Positions 8,589-16,528 of a DNA stretch of 64,000 nucleotides are shown piece by piece (the first letter of the stretch is position 1; each line of letters opens with the position of its first letter). Origin of the DNA: Solidesulfovibrio carbinoliphilus subsp. oakridgensis (GTDB lineage Bacteria; Desulfobacterota; Desulfovibrionia; Desulfovibrionales; Desulfovibrionaceae); assembly GCF_000177215.2 (NCBI RefSeq), contig NZ_CM001368.1:2356001-2420000 (forward strand), in the 5' to 3' direction. The position numbers were made by a program, and so were the translations under genes. A model generated the notes under the pieces. That model saw only the letters and a list, made by a program, of their open reading frames with translations. It had not been told where the DNA came from and did not search any database.

Positions 8589-8912
8589 GCATATCCTCGT
8601 GGCTTTCCCCCACGGTAGCCCAGGCGGCGGCCCTTGGCAACGCCGGCGGCCCCGGGCCCGGGAACGGCCATCTTTCCGGACCGCCTTGATTTCCGTGGGC
8701 GATACGGCTACCTCAAGCCCCGACCGCCACGTGTCCGGTCCATCCTTTGTCCGCTAACGGGAATCCCATGCGCTTTGCAAAAGCCCTGTTCCTCTGCCAT
8801 GTTGCGGACCCGAGCCCGGTCCTTGCGCGGCCACGCTGTCAGGCCGTGGCCGTACTGTCGGCCCTGACCGGGATTGGCCCGCTTCCCGGCACAACAAGCC
8901 CGGAGATCCCCG
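8589..8912. other. 324-base divergent intergenic region, no gene found
   Basis: Separates the leftward MEMO gene from the rightward DUF2079 gene. I see one hairpin (8828-8852, arms CGGCCACG/CGTGGCCG, nine-base loop) and no strong sigma-70 promoter. Short open frames here lack a ribosome-binding site and family resemblance. Confidence 0.5.
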
Positions 8913-11087
8913 ATGCCCGCCCTTAACGATCCCGTCCTTTTGCCGACCGGCTCCGGCCGGGGATTCGGCGGCGGCGTCTTTCTCGGCCTTTTCGGCGTGC
9001 TGTCGCTCATGGCCTGCCTCAAGTACCTGGCCCTGCACTCCACGGTCTTCGACCTCGGGGTCTTTCTTTCCAACATCTATTCGCTGCACAACGACGGCCA
9101 GTGGTGGCGGGCCTTTCTCGGCCACGCCCAGCCGCTTTTGCCGGTCTACGCGCAGGTCTACCGGCTGGTGCCGGACCAGGCCGCGCCCCTGGTCCTCCTG
9201 ACGGGCCAGGCCTTTGTCCTGGCCCTGCCGGCCCTGTGGGCGGCCAGGCGCTACGGCATGCTGGCCGCCCTGGCCTATGCCCTCTATTTTCCGGTCTGGA
9301 CCAACGCCCTTTTCGACTTCCACCTGGACCACCTGCTCATTCCGCTCCTTTTCGGCTTCCTGGCGGCGGCCACGTCCGGCCGGTACCGGCTGGCCGTGGC
9401 CCTGGGGCTGCTGCCGGCCCTGGTCAAGGAGCCCTACGCCCTGACCACGGCCTTTTGCGGCCTGTACCTGCTGGTGGCGGCCCGGCAGTCCCGGGCCGGC
9501 TGGGGACTTATCCTCTTTGGGGGCCTCTATTTCTTCGTCGCCACCGCCTGGCTGGTCCCCTTCTGCACGGCCGAGGGCGGCTTCGGGGCCCCGAGCGGCG
9601 CCTACGCCTGGCTCGGCAGCGGCCCGGGCGCGGCCGTCCTCACCCTGCTCACCCATCCCCTGGACGCCTTGGCCGTGGTCTTCGGCGTGCCGGGAAAATG
9701 GAAATACCTGGCCTTTCTTTTCGGGGCCCTGCTCTTTTTCCCGATATTCAGGCCAAAGCTCCTGCTCCCGGCCCTGCCGGCCCTGGCCCTGGCCCTCTTT
9801 TCGACCCAGCCGAGCGCCTACGGCTGGGCCAACCACTACACGGCCGGCGCGGCCGGGGCCCTTTTCTTCGCCTTTTGCGAAGTGCTCGGCCCGGTGCGCA
9901 TCCTGGCCCGGCAGTCCGGCAACGGCGTGCGCCGCTTCGGGCTGCTCATCTTCCTGGCCCTGGCCGGCGGCCATGTGCTTTTGGCCCCTTCCCCGGTGTC
10001 CCGGCTTTTCTGGACCACCGACAACTTCGCCTTTTCCATCGACGCCTACGAGCCGACGGCCCGGGATGCCGGCATCCTGGGCGAGATCCTGCGCTCCGTG
10101 CCGCGCGATCCGGCCCTGCCGGTCGTCTCCCAGAACACGCTCAACTGGGGGGCCCTGGCCGAACGCCGCGACTTCAACAGCTTTCCCCTGGGCGTTTTCG
10201 ACGCCCATCCCGTGCGCGACCTGACCGGCGCCACCTGGAAGGATTTCTGGGCCTTCATCCGGACCGGCCAGACGCTGGACCTGCCGGTGCGGACCTGGCA
10301 GGCCGGCTACGTGCTGCTCGACCTGACCCGGCCCTGGTTCGTGCTCGACCGGGGCTGCGACTTTCAAAACGGCGCCTGCCGCGACGCGGAGGTGGCCCGG
10401 GAGTTCACCGCCCTCGTGGCCCGGGCCCGCCAGGAACTGGAGACGGTCTACGACCGGGACGGCTTCCTGATCCTGCGCCGGCCGCAAGCCGCTGTGCCAG
10501 CCCAACCCCCGGCGGAGACCCCGACCGCCCCGCCGGCCAAGGCCCCGTCGACTTCGCCCCCGGCCGGCGACACGCCCCAGGCCCCGACCGCGCCGGGCCA
10601 GGACGCCGCGGCGTCGGCGGTCCAGGCGCCGGCCGCGCCGCCGGCCCCCAATGCCGGTGGGGACATCGAGGTCGAGGTCCTCGACCGCTTCCCGGGCCAG
10701 CGTCACGGCACGAAACCCATGCCCATGGTCGCGCCGCCAAGCGTCGGGCAACCGGGGCAGCCGGGGCAGCCGGCGGGCGCCGGCCCGGCCGTGGCGCCGG
10801 AAACCGCGCCCCAGGAAAACGAGGCCCCGGCCCGCCCGGCATCCCAGAGCCGCCGCAGCCGCCGGCACCGGCCGCCGGCCGAGCAGTCGGCGCCCCCGGC
10901 CGCCCCGGTGCCGGACGCGGCCGTCCCCGGGTCCGAAACCACCATCGCCCCCGCCGGCGACGCCGCCCCGGCCCCGGAAACACAACCCCGGCCCTCCCGC
11001 CGCAGCCGGCGGCACAGGGCCCCGGCCCCGGTCTCCCCGCCGGGCCCCGCGGAACCGGCTGCCGGCGACCAGACGCCGTCGCCCTAG
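8913..11087 (+). CDS. DUF2079 integral membrane protein with long disordered tail
   Basis: A 724-residue protein whose ATG at 8913 follows CGGAG at seven bases. Residues about 15-400 hold ten or more hydrophobic segments. They include the DUF2079 hallmark FDLGVFLSNIYSLHN, a WTNALFDFHLDHLLIPLLF stretch, and VKEPYALTTAF. Family members are distant relatives of membrane glycosyltransferases, with no settled function. A soluble domain of about 130 residues follows. The last about 200 residues are Pro/Ala-rich and low in complexity, with two copies of SRRSRRHR. The tail is unusual for this family and may be a periplasmic or cytoplasmic linker that binds anionic partners. Confidence 0.75.
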   Translation: MPALNDPVLLPTGSGRGFGGGVFLGLFGVLSLMACLKYLALHSTVFDLGVFLSNIYSLHNDGQWWRAFLGHAQPLLPVYAQVYRLVPDQAAPLVLLTGQAFVLALPALWAARRYGMLAALAYALYFPVWTNALFDFHLDHLLIPLLFGFLAAATSGRYRLAVALGLLPALVKEPYALTTAFCGLYLLVAARQSRAGWGLILFGGLYFFVATAWLVPFCTAEGGFGAPSGAYAWLGSGPGAAVLTLLTHPLDALAVVFGVPGKWKYLAFLFGALLFFPIFRPKLLLPALPALALALFSTQPSAYGWANHYTAGAAGALFFAFCEVLGPVRILARQSGNGVRRFGLLIFLALAGGHVLLAPSPVSRLFWTTDNFAFSIDAYEPTARDAGILGEILRSVPRDPALPVVSQNTLNWGALAERRDFNSFPLGVFDAHPVRDLTGATWKDFWAFIRTGQTLDLPVRTWQAGYVLLDLTRPWFVLDRGCDFQNGACRDAEVAREFTALVARARQELETVYDRDGFLILRRPQAAVPAQPPAETPTAPPAKAPSTSPPAGDTPQAPTAPGQDAAASAVQAPAAPPAPNAGGDIEVEVLDRFPGQRHGTKPMPMVAPPSVGQPGQPGQPAGAGPAVAPETAPQENEAPARPASQSRRSRRHRPPAEQSAPPAAPVPDAAVPGSETTIAPAGDAAPAPETQPRPSRRSRRHRAPAPVSPPGPAEPAAGDQTPSP

Positions 11088-11093
11088 GGCCGC

Positions 11094-11130
11094 GTTCTCA
11101 GAATTCGGGCATACGAATTTTGAGAAGAAC
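11094..11130 (+). repeat. TTCTC/GAGAA palindromic element, copy A
   Basis: GTTCTCAGAATTC and GAATTTTGAGAAGAAC face each other across GGGCATAC, six bases after the DUF2079 stop. A near-identical element lies at 39124-39159, six bases after another stop. It may be a terminator or a regulatory palindrome; an AT-rich tail follows to 11154. Confidence 0.7.
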
Positions 11131-11149
11131 CTATTAAAACAACTATTAT
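11120..11149 (+). promoter_or_regulatory. Probable sigma-70 promoter for aroC
   Basis: TTGAGA, an 18-base spacer and TATTAT. It overlaps the right arm of the palindrome and would give a leader of about 68 bases. Confidence 0.5.
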
Positions 11150-11223
11150 TTAAAGGGCAGCGGCCCTCGTCCCCGAAACCGCGCGCACCACACACCAAGG
11201 CCGGGCAGCGGCCGGGAGGCACC

Positions 11224-12276
11224 ATGAGCGGCAACACCTTCGGCACGATCTTCCGGCTGACCACCTACGGCGAGTCCCACGGTCCGGCCCTCGGCGGGGT
11301 CGTGGACGGCTGTCCGCCGGGCGTCCCCGTCAGCGAGGAAATCCTCCAGCGCGACCTCGACCGCCGCCGCCCCGGCGCTGGCGGACTGACCGGCACGGCC
11401 CGCAAGGAGCCGGACGCGGTGCGCCTCCTGTCCGGCGTCTTCGAGGGCGAGACGACCGGCACGCCCATCGGCTTTGTCATCGAAAACACCGACCAGCGGT
11501 CCCGGGACTACGAGGCGGCCAAGACGCTCTTGCGGCCCGGCCATGCCGACGGCACCTACCTGGCCAAGTACGGCCGGCGCGACTACCGGGGCGGCGGCCG
11601 GGCCTCGGCCCGGGAGACGGCGGCCCGGGTGGCCGGCGGGGCCGTGGCCGGGGCCCTGCTCGCCCGGGCCGGCATCCGGGTTGTGGCCTACACCGTGGAA
11701 CTCGGCGGCATCCCGGCCCTGCCCGTGGACGTGGCCGGCGCGGCCGACCGGCCGTTTTGCGCCCCGGACCCGGACGTGATCCCGCTCTGGGAGGCCCGGG
11801 CCAGGGAGGCCATGGCCACGGGCGACAGCCTCGGCGGCATCGTCGAGGTCGTGGCCACGGGCGTGCCGGCCGGGCTTGGCGAGCCGGTTTTCGACAAGCT
11901 CGACGCCCGCCTGGCCTATGCGCTCATGGGCGTCGGCGCGGTCAAGGGCGTGGAGATCGGCAACGGGTTCGCGGCCGCGCGCCTCCTTGGCTCGCAAAAT
12001 AACGACCCCATCGTCCACCCGCCCGTGTCCAACAACGCCGGCGGCATCCTCGGCGGCATCGCCAGCGGCCAGCCGGTAGTGGCCCGGGCGGCGGTCAAGC
12101 CCATCCCGTCCATCGCCGTGCCCCAGCGGACCATGGACATCGACGGCGAGCCGGCCGAAATCGTGGTCGGCGGCCGCCACGACCGCAGCGCCATCCCGCG
12201 CGTGGTGCCGGTGCTGCGGGCCATGGTCCTGCTCGTGCTGGCCGACCTGTGGCTGGCGCAAAAGACCGTGGCCTAG
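11224..12276 (+). CDS. aroC: Chorismate synthase
   Basis: A 350-residue cytoplasmic enzyme that converts 5-enolpyruvylshikimate-3-phosphate to chorismate with reduced FMN, the last step of the shikimate pathway. Family signatures are present in order: GESHGPALGGVVDGCPPG at the start, RPGHADGTYLAKYGRRDYRGGGRASARET split over the substrate loop, and GRHDRSAIPRVVPV near the end. The ATG at 11224 follows GGGAGG at five bases. Length is normal for the family. The gene stands alone, with no other shikimate gene nearby. Confidence 0.97.
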   Translation: MSGNTFGTIFRLTTYGESHGPALGGVVDGCPPGVPVSEEILQRDLDRRRPGAGGLTGTARKEPDAVRLLSGVFEGETTGTPIGFVIENTDQRSRDYEAAKTLLRPGHADGTYLAKYGRRDYRGGGRASARETAARVAGGAVAGALLARAGIRVVAYTVELGGIPALPVDVAGAADRPFCAPDPDVIPLWEARAREAMATGDSLGGIVEVVATGVPAGLGEPVFDKLDARLAYALMGVGAVKGVEIGNGFAAARLLGSQNNDPIVHPPVSNNAGGILGGIASGQPVVARAAVKPIPSIAVPQRTMDIDGEPAEIVVGGRHDRSAIPRVVPVLRAMVLLVLADLWLAQKTVA

Positions 12277-12920
12277 CGTCACGGCCATCGAAATCGCATC
12301 GGATTTTCATGGACAAGCATTTACTATTATTATCTTTTATTGGAGATGCCGGCATACTTTTCCAGGGTCGCGGCACGAGAAATCCGGCGCGGCCCGGTCG
12401 GCCGGAAAGCGCCCGCTACGGCCGACGCCGGCGTCTCGCCCTGCCGGGCGGCCGCACGGCGGGTGCGGCCGGCGCATGGGCCGATCCCGGCGCCTGGCTT
12501 TTTTTTCAATGAAAAGTTTACCCTGCGGCAATATTTGACAAATTCGCCACTGGCCCTGTTTCTTTTTGACCCGCCAGACCATTTCCCTGCCCCAATTCTC
12601 CACATTTCCTCTATCACCCTAAAATTAATAAATATTTTATACAGAAAACAGAATACCGCCCTGCCCCGTTCCGGGCGAACGCGCTGTTTTGTCTTGAGTT
12701 CTTCGGCTTTTTTTCGTACATTGCGACTAAGTCTTGATTTTAACACAATTTATTTGATGGTGCGATCCTTGCTGTTGCGACACTATCTTTTCAGGCGTCC
12801 CCCACGCACCAAAGACGTTTGCTCCTGGGCTATGGGCGGCCGGGGTTCCGCGCGGCCGCACCCACGCCGAGGTTCTTCAGGAAGACGAGAGCGCGCTGCC
12901 GAATAACGAAGGAGGCGAAT
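12277..12920. other. 644-base AT-richer noncoding region
   Basis: Composition drops sharply relative to the neighbours, with runs such as CTAAAATTAATAAATATTTTATAC. An AT-rich segment at 12318-12342 and a terminator at 12471-12507 lie on the aroC side. Possible promoter elements lie nearer the next gene (for example TTGCGA, 17 bases, CACAAT near 12720). Open frames on both strands lack ribosome sites and family resemblance. The region may hold a long 5' leader, a small RNA or acquired DNA. Confidence 0.5.
12471..12507 (+). terminator. Rho-independent-like terminator after aroC
   Basis: GGCGC pairs with GCGCC, and GGG with CCC inside the loop. The stem is followed within four bases by eight T residues. 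Confidence 0.6.
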
Positions 12921-13154
12921 ATGGATGTACCCAGCAAGAGCAACAAAGCATGGCAGGACATCGTGACCGGTAAAAAGACGTATCAGCTCAAGTTTCTTGC
13001 CGCCAAGATCCTGCTTGGCCGTCTGACCCGGGCGGTCAAGGAAGATTCCTCGGCCGAAAATATAAGCGCCAGCGTGGATCAGCTCTATGCGATCTTTGCC
13101 AACAACGTAAATATGCCAAGTGTTCAGGACGATCTGAAAACTATTTTCGGCTAG
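12921..13154 (+). CDS. Small protein of unknown function, partner of the FIST-like gene
   Basis: A 77-residue protein starting at ATG 12921 with GGAGG five bases upstream. It is mostly helical (KFLAAKILLGRLTRAV) with no signal peptide, cysteine motif or membrane segment. It ends nine bases before the next gene, which has its own AGGAGG, so the two form a unit. The gene is closely spaced to its partner, has a strong ribosome site and is preceded by the AT-rich region. I do not recognise a family. A regulatory or adaptor role for the larger protein is only a guess. Confidence 0.72.
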   Translation: MDVPSKSNKAWQDIVTGKKTYQLKFLAAKILLGRLTRAVKEDSSAENISASVDQLYAIFANNVNMPSVQDDLKTIFG

Positions 13155-13163
13155 GAGGTCAAT

Positions 13164-14165
13164 ATGCGACAGACCATTTCCACCGTGGCGGATGTCAAGC
13201 AGATGATCGAGGCGGGGCGCACGCTCCTCCTGGCCGGCGACGAGGATGCCCTGAGCCAGCTGCCCAAGGGCGACTGGATCGCCGGCACGATTCCCTATTT
13301 CATCTCCAGCGACCAGGGCGGCATGGTCAGTCGCGACATGATCTGCACCACGGACATCACCGATCTGGTCGCCTCCATCGATATCGTGGCCTACGACCAA
13401 AACAGCCTGGCCCGGGTCTACGCCGAAGGCCCCAAGCACGGCTTCAGCTTCATCATCATTCCCGCCTTCAGCAAGACGCACCGGTCCTTCGCCTTGAATG
13501 CCCCCAACTACAAGGATTTCGGCGTCCGGCCGCTGATCGGCTGGGTGGCCGGCGTCCACCTCGGCGATCTCGGCAAGAAATCGCCCAAGGTCATCAACGG
13601 CCGCACCGGCGACACCCTGGAAGAAGGCGCCCTGGTCCTCCAGGCCATGCTGCCCGAGGGCAAGGTGGCCGAAATCGGCATCATCAACCTGTTCGAGCAG
13701 GGCGACGGCGACATCCTGACCTTCACCTCCGACGACTTTGCGGCGAAAGACGTCATGGTCAACGGCGAAAAGCGCAACCTGGCCGCCTACATCGTGAAAA
13801 ACAAGCTCGACACCAAGCTGCCGCTGGTGGCCGACTACTACGGGGCCCTGGTCAACATCAGCGTCCAGGACGTGGACGAGGTCGAGGGCCAGGTGAAATT
13901 CTACGCCCCGGTCTTCACCGGCATCCGCTACAAGCACGCCAAGCCCGTGGCCGACTACGTCAAGGTGTTCAACGACCGCCTAAGCAAGGAATGCGCCGTC
14001 GATTCCAACCGGGTGGCCTTCTCCTGCAACTGCATCCTCAACTATCTGTATTCCGAGCTCGAAGGCAAAAAGACCGACCCCTTCACCGGGCCGGTCACGT
14101 TTGGCGAAATCGCCTACCAGTTGCTCAACCAGACCCTGGTGTACCTCGAGATCATGGACGTCTAA
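13164..14165 (+). CDS. FIST-domain-like protein
   Basis: A 333-residue soluble protein with no signal peptide. The C-terminus (FSCNCILNYLYSELEG, then GPVTFGEIAYQLLNQTLVYL) resembles the end of FIST_C domains. In those, a Cys-containing strand is followed by a GEI motif and a conserved NQT. The N-terminal half (GDWIAGTIPYFISSDQGGMV) could be the matching FIST_N half. FIST proteins are signal-sensing modules thought to bind small ligands such as amino acids. The ATG at 13164 follows AGGAGG. It sits directly behind the 77-residue gene, with a strong terminator downstream. The assignment rests on motif resemblance and is moderate. Confidence 0.6.
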   Translation: MRQTISTVADVKQMIEAGRTLLLAGDEDALSQLPKGDWIAGTIPYFISSDQGGMVSRDMICTTDITDLVASIDIVAYDQNSLARVYAEGPKHGFSFIIIPAFSKTHRSFALNAPNYKDFGVRPLIGWVAGVHLGDLGKKSPKVINGRTGDTLEEGALVLQAMLPEGKVAEIGIINLFEQGDGDILTFTSDDFAAKDVMVNGEKRNLAAYIVKNKLDTKLPLVADYYGALVNISVQDVDEVEGQVKFYAPVFTGIRYKHAKPVADYVKVFNDRLSKECAVDSNRVAFSCNCILNYLYSELEGKKTDPFTGPVTFGEIAYQLLNQTLVYLEIMDV

Positions 14166-14320
14166 ACAGCGCCTCCAAACCGGCGGCCGTGCCGCCGTTG
14201 TACTGCCTTGATGCCTGGAAAGAGCGACGCGCCAGGGGCCGCCGCCGCCCACCGGAAGGCGGACCGACGTTTCCGCGGCGTCGGGGCGGCCCGTCGGGCC
14301 CGCGACAATCCCCGAGGAGT

Positions 14321-14370
14321 GGGGGGCTGGCGGACCGATCCACGGATCGGGCCGCCGGCCCCCCTTTTTT
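14321..14370 (+). terminator. Strong rho-independent terminator
   Basis: A long stem pairs GGGGG, GGCGG and CCGATC with GGATCGG, CCGCC and CCCCC around a CAC loop. Six T residues follow immediately. It ends the FIST-like unit about 155 bases after the stop codon. Confidence 0.9.
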
Positions 14371-14601
14371 CGCGCGGCCTGCGCCGCTGCTTCCGGCCCA
14401 CCGCCGCCTTGCCACCGTCCCCGAAACGGCGTAGAAAGGCTTCCGTCAGAGTACCATCCGCCCTGTGACGCGAACGCGCGCAATCGTCGTCCGCTCGCGC
14501 CAAATCTCCATGGAGTCGTAACCCGGGCTGGCTAGGAACTGGGATGTCCGACGGCCCCGCCCGTCCCGACGCGCCCAGACGCCGTCCATCGAGGTGATGA
14601 C
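14371..14601 (+). promoter_or_regulatory. Leader region of olsF with a possible promoter
   Basis: TTGCCA at 14409, a 17-base spacer and TAGAAA at 14432 form a moderate sigma-70 match on the + strand. GAGGTGAT lies just before the olsF start. Nothing else is evident. Confidence 0.4.
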
Positions 14602-16464
14602 ATGGATACACCCGTACGTTCCCGGATTTTCGCCCTTTCCCCCTCCTTTGGGGGGGCCTTTGTCCGCCGGGCCGTGGCCCTGGCCGAACCGGCCCTTGGC
14701 CGCCTCCTGTCGCTTGCCCCCATCGAGGACCTCTACCAGCGGGTGCCCGCCGGAGCCACCGGCGGCGCGTTCGTCGACGCGGTCCTCTCGGCCATGGACG
14801 TGCCGGTCCGGGTCGCAGCCGAGGAGCTCGAGCGCATTCCCAAAACCGGGCCCGTGGTGGTGGTCTCCAACCACCCCTTCGGCGGCCTCGAAGGCCTGGT
14901 CCTGGCCAGGATGCTCCTGGCTGTGCGCCCGGACGCCCGGATCATGGCCAACTTTCTCCTCTCCCGCATCCCGGAGCTGCGCGAGCTCTTCGTCTTCGTC
15001 GATCCCTTTGGCGGCAATTCGGCCACCGGCACCAACATCCGGCCCCTCAAGGAATGCCTGCAGGTCCTGCGCGCCGGCGGCCTGCTCGCCGTCTTCCCGG
15101 CCGGGGCGGTGGCCCACCCGCGCCTGGAAAACGGCCGCCTGGCCGTCACCGACCCGGCCTGGAGCACGACTGTCGCCCGGCTCGTGCGCAAGACCGAAGC
15201 CACAGTCGTGCCCGTCCATTTCAGCGGCCGCAACAGCCGCCTCTTCCAGGTCCTCGGCCTCGCGCACCCGCTTTTGCGCACCGCCATGCTCCCCCGGGAA
15301 TTCGCCAACAAGTGCGGCGCCACCGTCGAGGCCCGGATCGGCACACCCATCAGCTTCGGCCGCCTGGCCCGGCTTTCGAGCTGCGAAGCCGAAATCGACG
15401 AGTGCATCACCCGCTACCTGCGGCTTCGGACCTTTCTCCTGCGCAACCGGCCCGATCGGCCCAAACGCCGGCCCCCGCTTTTTCCCCAGAAAAGCCCGGC
15501 CCGGCAGGAAGCCCTCATCGCGCCCATAAGCCCCGAACTCCTGGCCGACGAAATCGCGCGCCTGCCGGTCGGCGCGGTGCTGCACCAAAGCGGCGAATTC
15601 GCGGTCATCGAAGCTCGGGCCGCCGACATGCCGCTCACCCTGCGCGAAATCGGACGCCTGCGCGAACTGACCTTCCGCCGGGTCGGCGAAGGCACGGGCA
15701 AGGCCTGCGACCTCGACGAATTCGACCCGTTCTACCGGCACCTCTTTCTCTGGAACGCCGAAAAACGCGAGGTGGCCGGCGCCTACCGCATCGGCCGCAC
15801 CGACGAACTGCTGGCCGCCAAGGGGCCCCAGGGCCTCTACACCAGCACCCTCTTTGTCCTCAAAGCCGCCTTTTTCTCCCAGATCAGCCCGGCCCTCGAA
15901 ATGGGCCGGTCGTTCGTGCGGCCCGAATACCAGAAAAGCTACTCCCCGCTCCTCCTCCTCTGGAAGGGACTGGCCCAGATGGTCGTACGCGAGCCCCGCT
16001 ACCGCATCCTTTTCGGGCCGGTCAGCATCACCAGCGACTACAAGCACGCCTCGCGCCGGCTCATGGCCAGCTACTTCGAAGGCAACGTCACCAACCCCGG
16101 CCTGGCCCGGCTCGTACGTCCCAAGACTCCGCTTCGCGGCCAGACCTGGCTGGCCCGGGCCGCCCGGACCCTGGTCGCGGACCTCGACGATCTCCTCGCG
16201 CTCATCGACGACATCGAAGCCGACCGCAAAGGCATCCCCGTGCTCCTGCGCCAATACCTGAAACTCGGCGGCAAGATCCTGGCCTTCAATGTGGACAAGG
16301 GCTTCGCCGACTGCCTCGACGGCTTGATCGTCGTCGATCTCCTCAAAGCCGACCGCCGCCAACTCGAACGCTACATGGGCAAGGCCGGACTGGCCGCCTT
16401 CACCGCCTACCACGAAGCCGGCAATGCGGCCGACATGGCCGACGACGGCGAGCGTTGCGCCTAG
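14602..16464 (+). CDS. olsF: Bifunctional ornithine lipid synthase (acyltransferase + GNAT fusion)
   Basis: A 620-residue protein with two acyltransferase domains. The N-terminal half (about 1-290) is a PlsC-like lysophospholipid acyltransferase with SNHPFGGLEG and FPAGAVAHPR. The C-terminal half (about 310-610) is an OlsB-like GNAT (LRELTFRRVGEGTG, DLDEFDPFYRHLFLWN, EMGRSFVRPEYQKSYSPLLLLWKGL). This order matches OlsF, which makes ornithine lipids from ornithine and acyl-ACP at the membrane. The catalytic motif is HxxxxxE rather than the HxxxxD of classical PlsC; related hemolysin-like proteins carry HPFGGLD, so this is a mild variant. ATG 14602 follows GAGGTGAT. Confidence 0.85.
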   Translation: MDTPVRSRIFALSPSFGGAFVRRAVALAEPALGRLLSLAPIEDLYQRVPAGATGGAFVDAVLSAMDVPVRVAAEELERIPKTGPVVVVSNHPFGGLEGLVLARMLLAVRPDARIMANFLLSRIPELRELFVFVDPFGGNSATGTNIRPLKECLQVLRAGGLLAVFPAGAVAHPRLENGRLAVTDPAWSTTVARLVRKTEATVVPVHFSGRNSRLFQVLGLAHPLLRTAMLPREFANKCGATVEARIGTPISFGRLARLSSCEAEIDECITRYLRLRTFLLRNRPDRPKRRPPLFPQKSPARQEALIAPISPELLADEIARLPVGAVLHQSGEFAVIEARAADMPLTLREIGRLRELTFRRVGEGTGKACDLDEFDPFYRHLFLWNAEKREVAGAYRIGRTDELLAAKGPQGLYTSTLFVLKAAFFSQISPALEMGRSFVRPEYQKSYSPLLLLWKGLAQMVVREPRYRILFGPVSITSDYKHASRRLMASYFEGNVTNPGLARLVRPKTPLRGQTWLARAARTLVADLDDLLALIDDIEADRKGIPVLLRQYLKLGGKILAFNVDKGFADCLDGLIVVDLLKADRRQLERYMGKAGLAAFTAYHEAGNAADMADDGERCA

Positions 16465-16490
16465 GCGGGAGGTGATGCGGGGGGGGAAAG

Positions 16491-16528
16491 AGGAAGAGGC
16501 CTCCGGCGGCCGGGGGGGATCATCCCGG
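16491..16528 (+). repeat. GCCTCCGGCGG repeat copy, left half (split by IS)
   Basis: AAGAGGCCTCCGGCGGCCGG and G7-GATCATCCC are present, then the repeat stops at the IS left end. The rest resumes at 17830 as a C-run, GGACCCCCCGAACGGGG. The insertion split an intact repeat. Confidence 0.8.

Noticed and set aside
8768-8912. Possible short gene before the DUF2079 protein
   Set aside because: The ATG at 8768 has no ribosome site and the frame has no conserved features.
8754-11264. Long leftward open frame of 836 codons
   Set aside because: Shadow of the DUF2079 gene, Gly/Arg-rich with no domain; high GC makes long antisense frames common here.
12309-12512. Possible small rightward protein starting MDKHLLLLSFIGDAG
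   Set aside because: No ribosome site, and it ends inside the terminator-like hairpin; the Arg/Ala-rich end looks noncoding.
12330-12746. Leftward 138-codon frame in the AT-rich region
   Set aside because: No ribosome-binding site, basic low-quality composition and no family resemblance.
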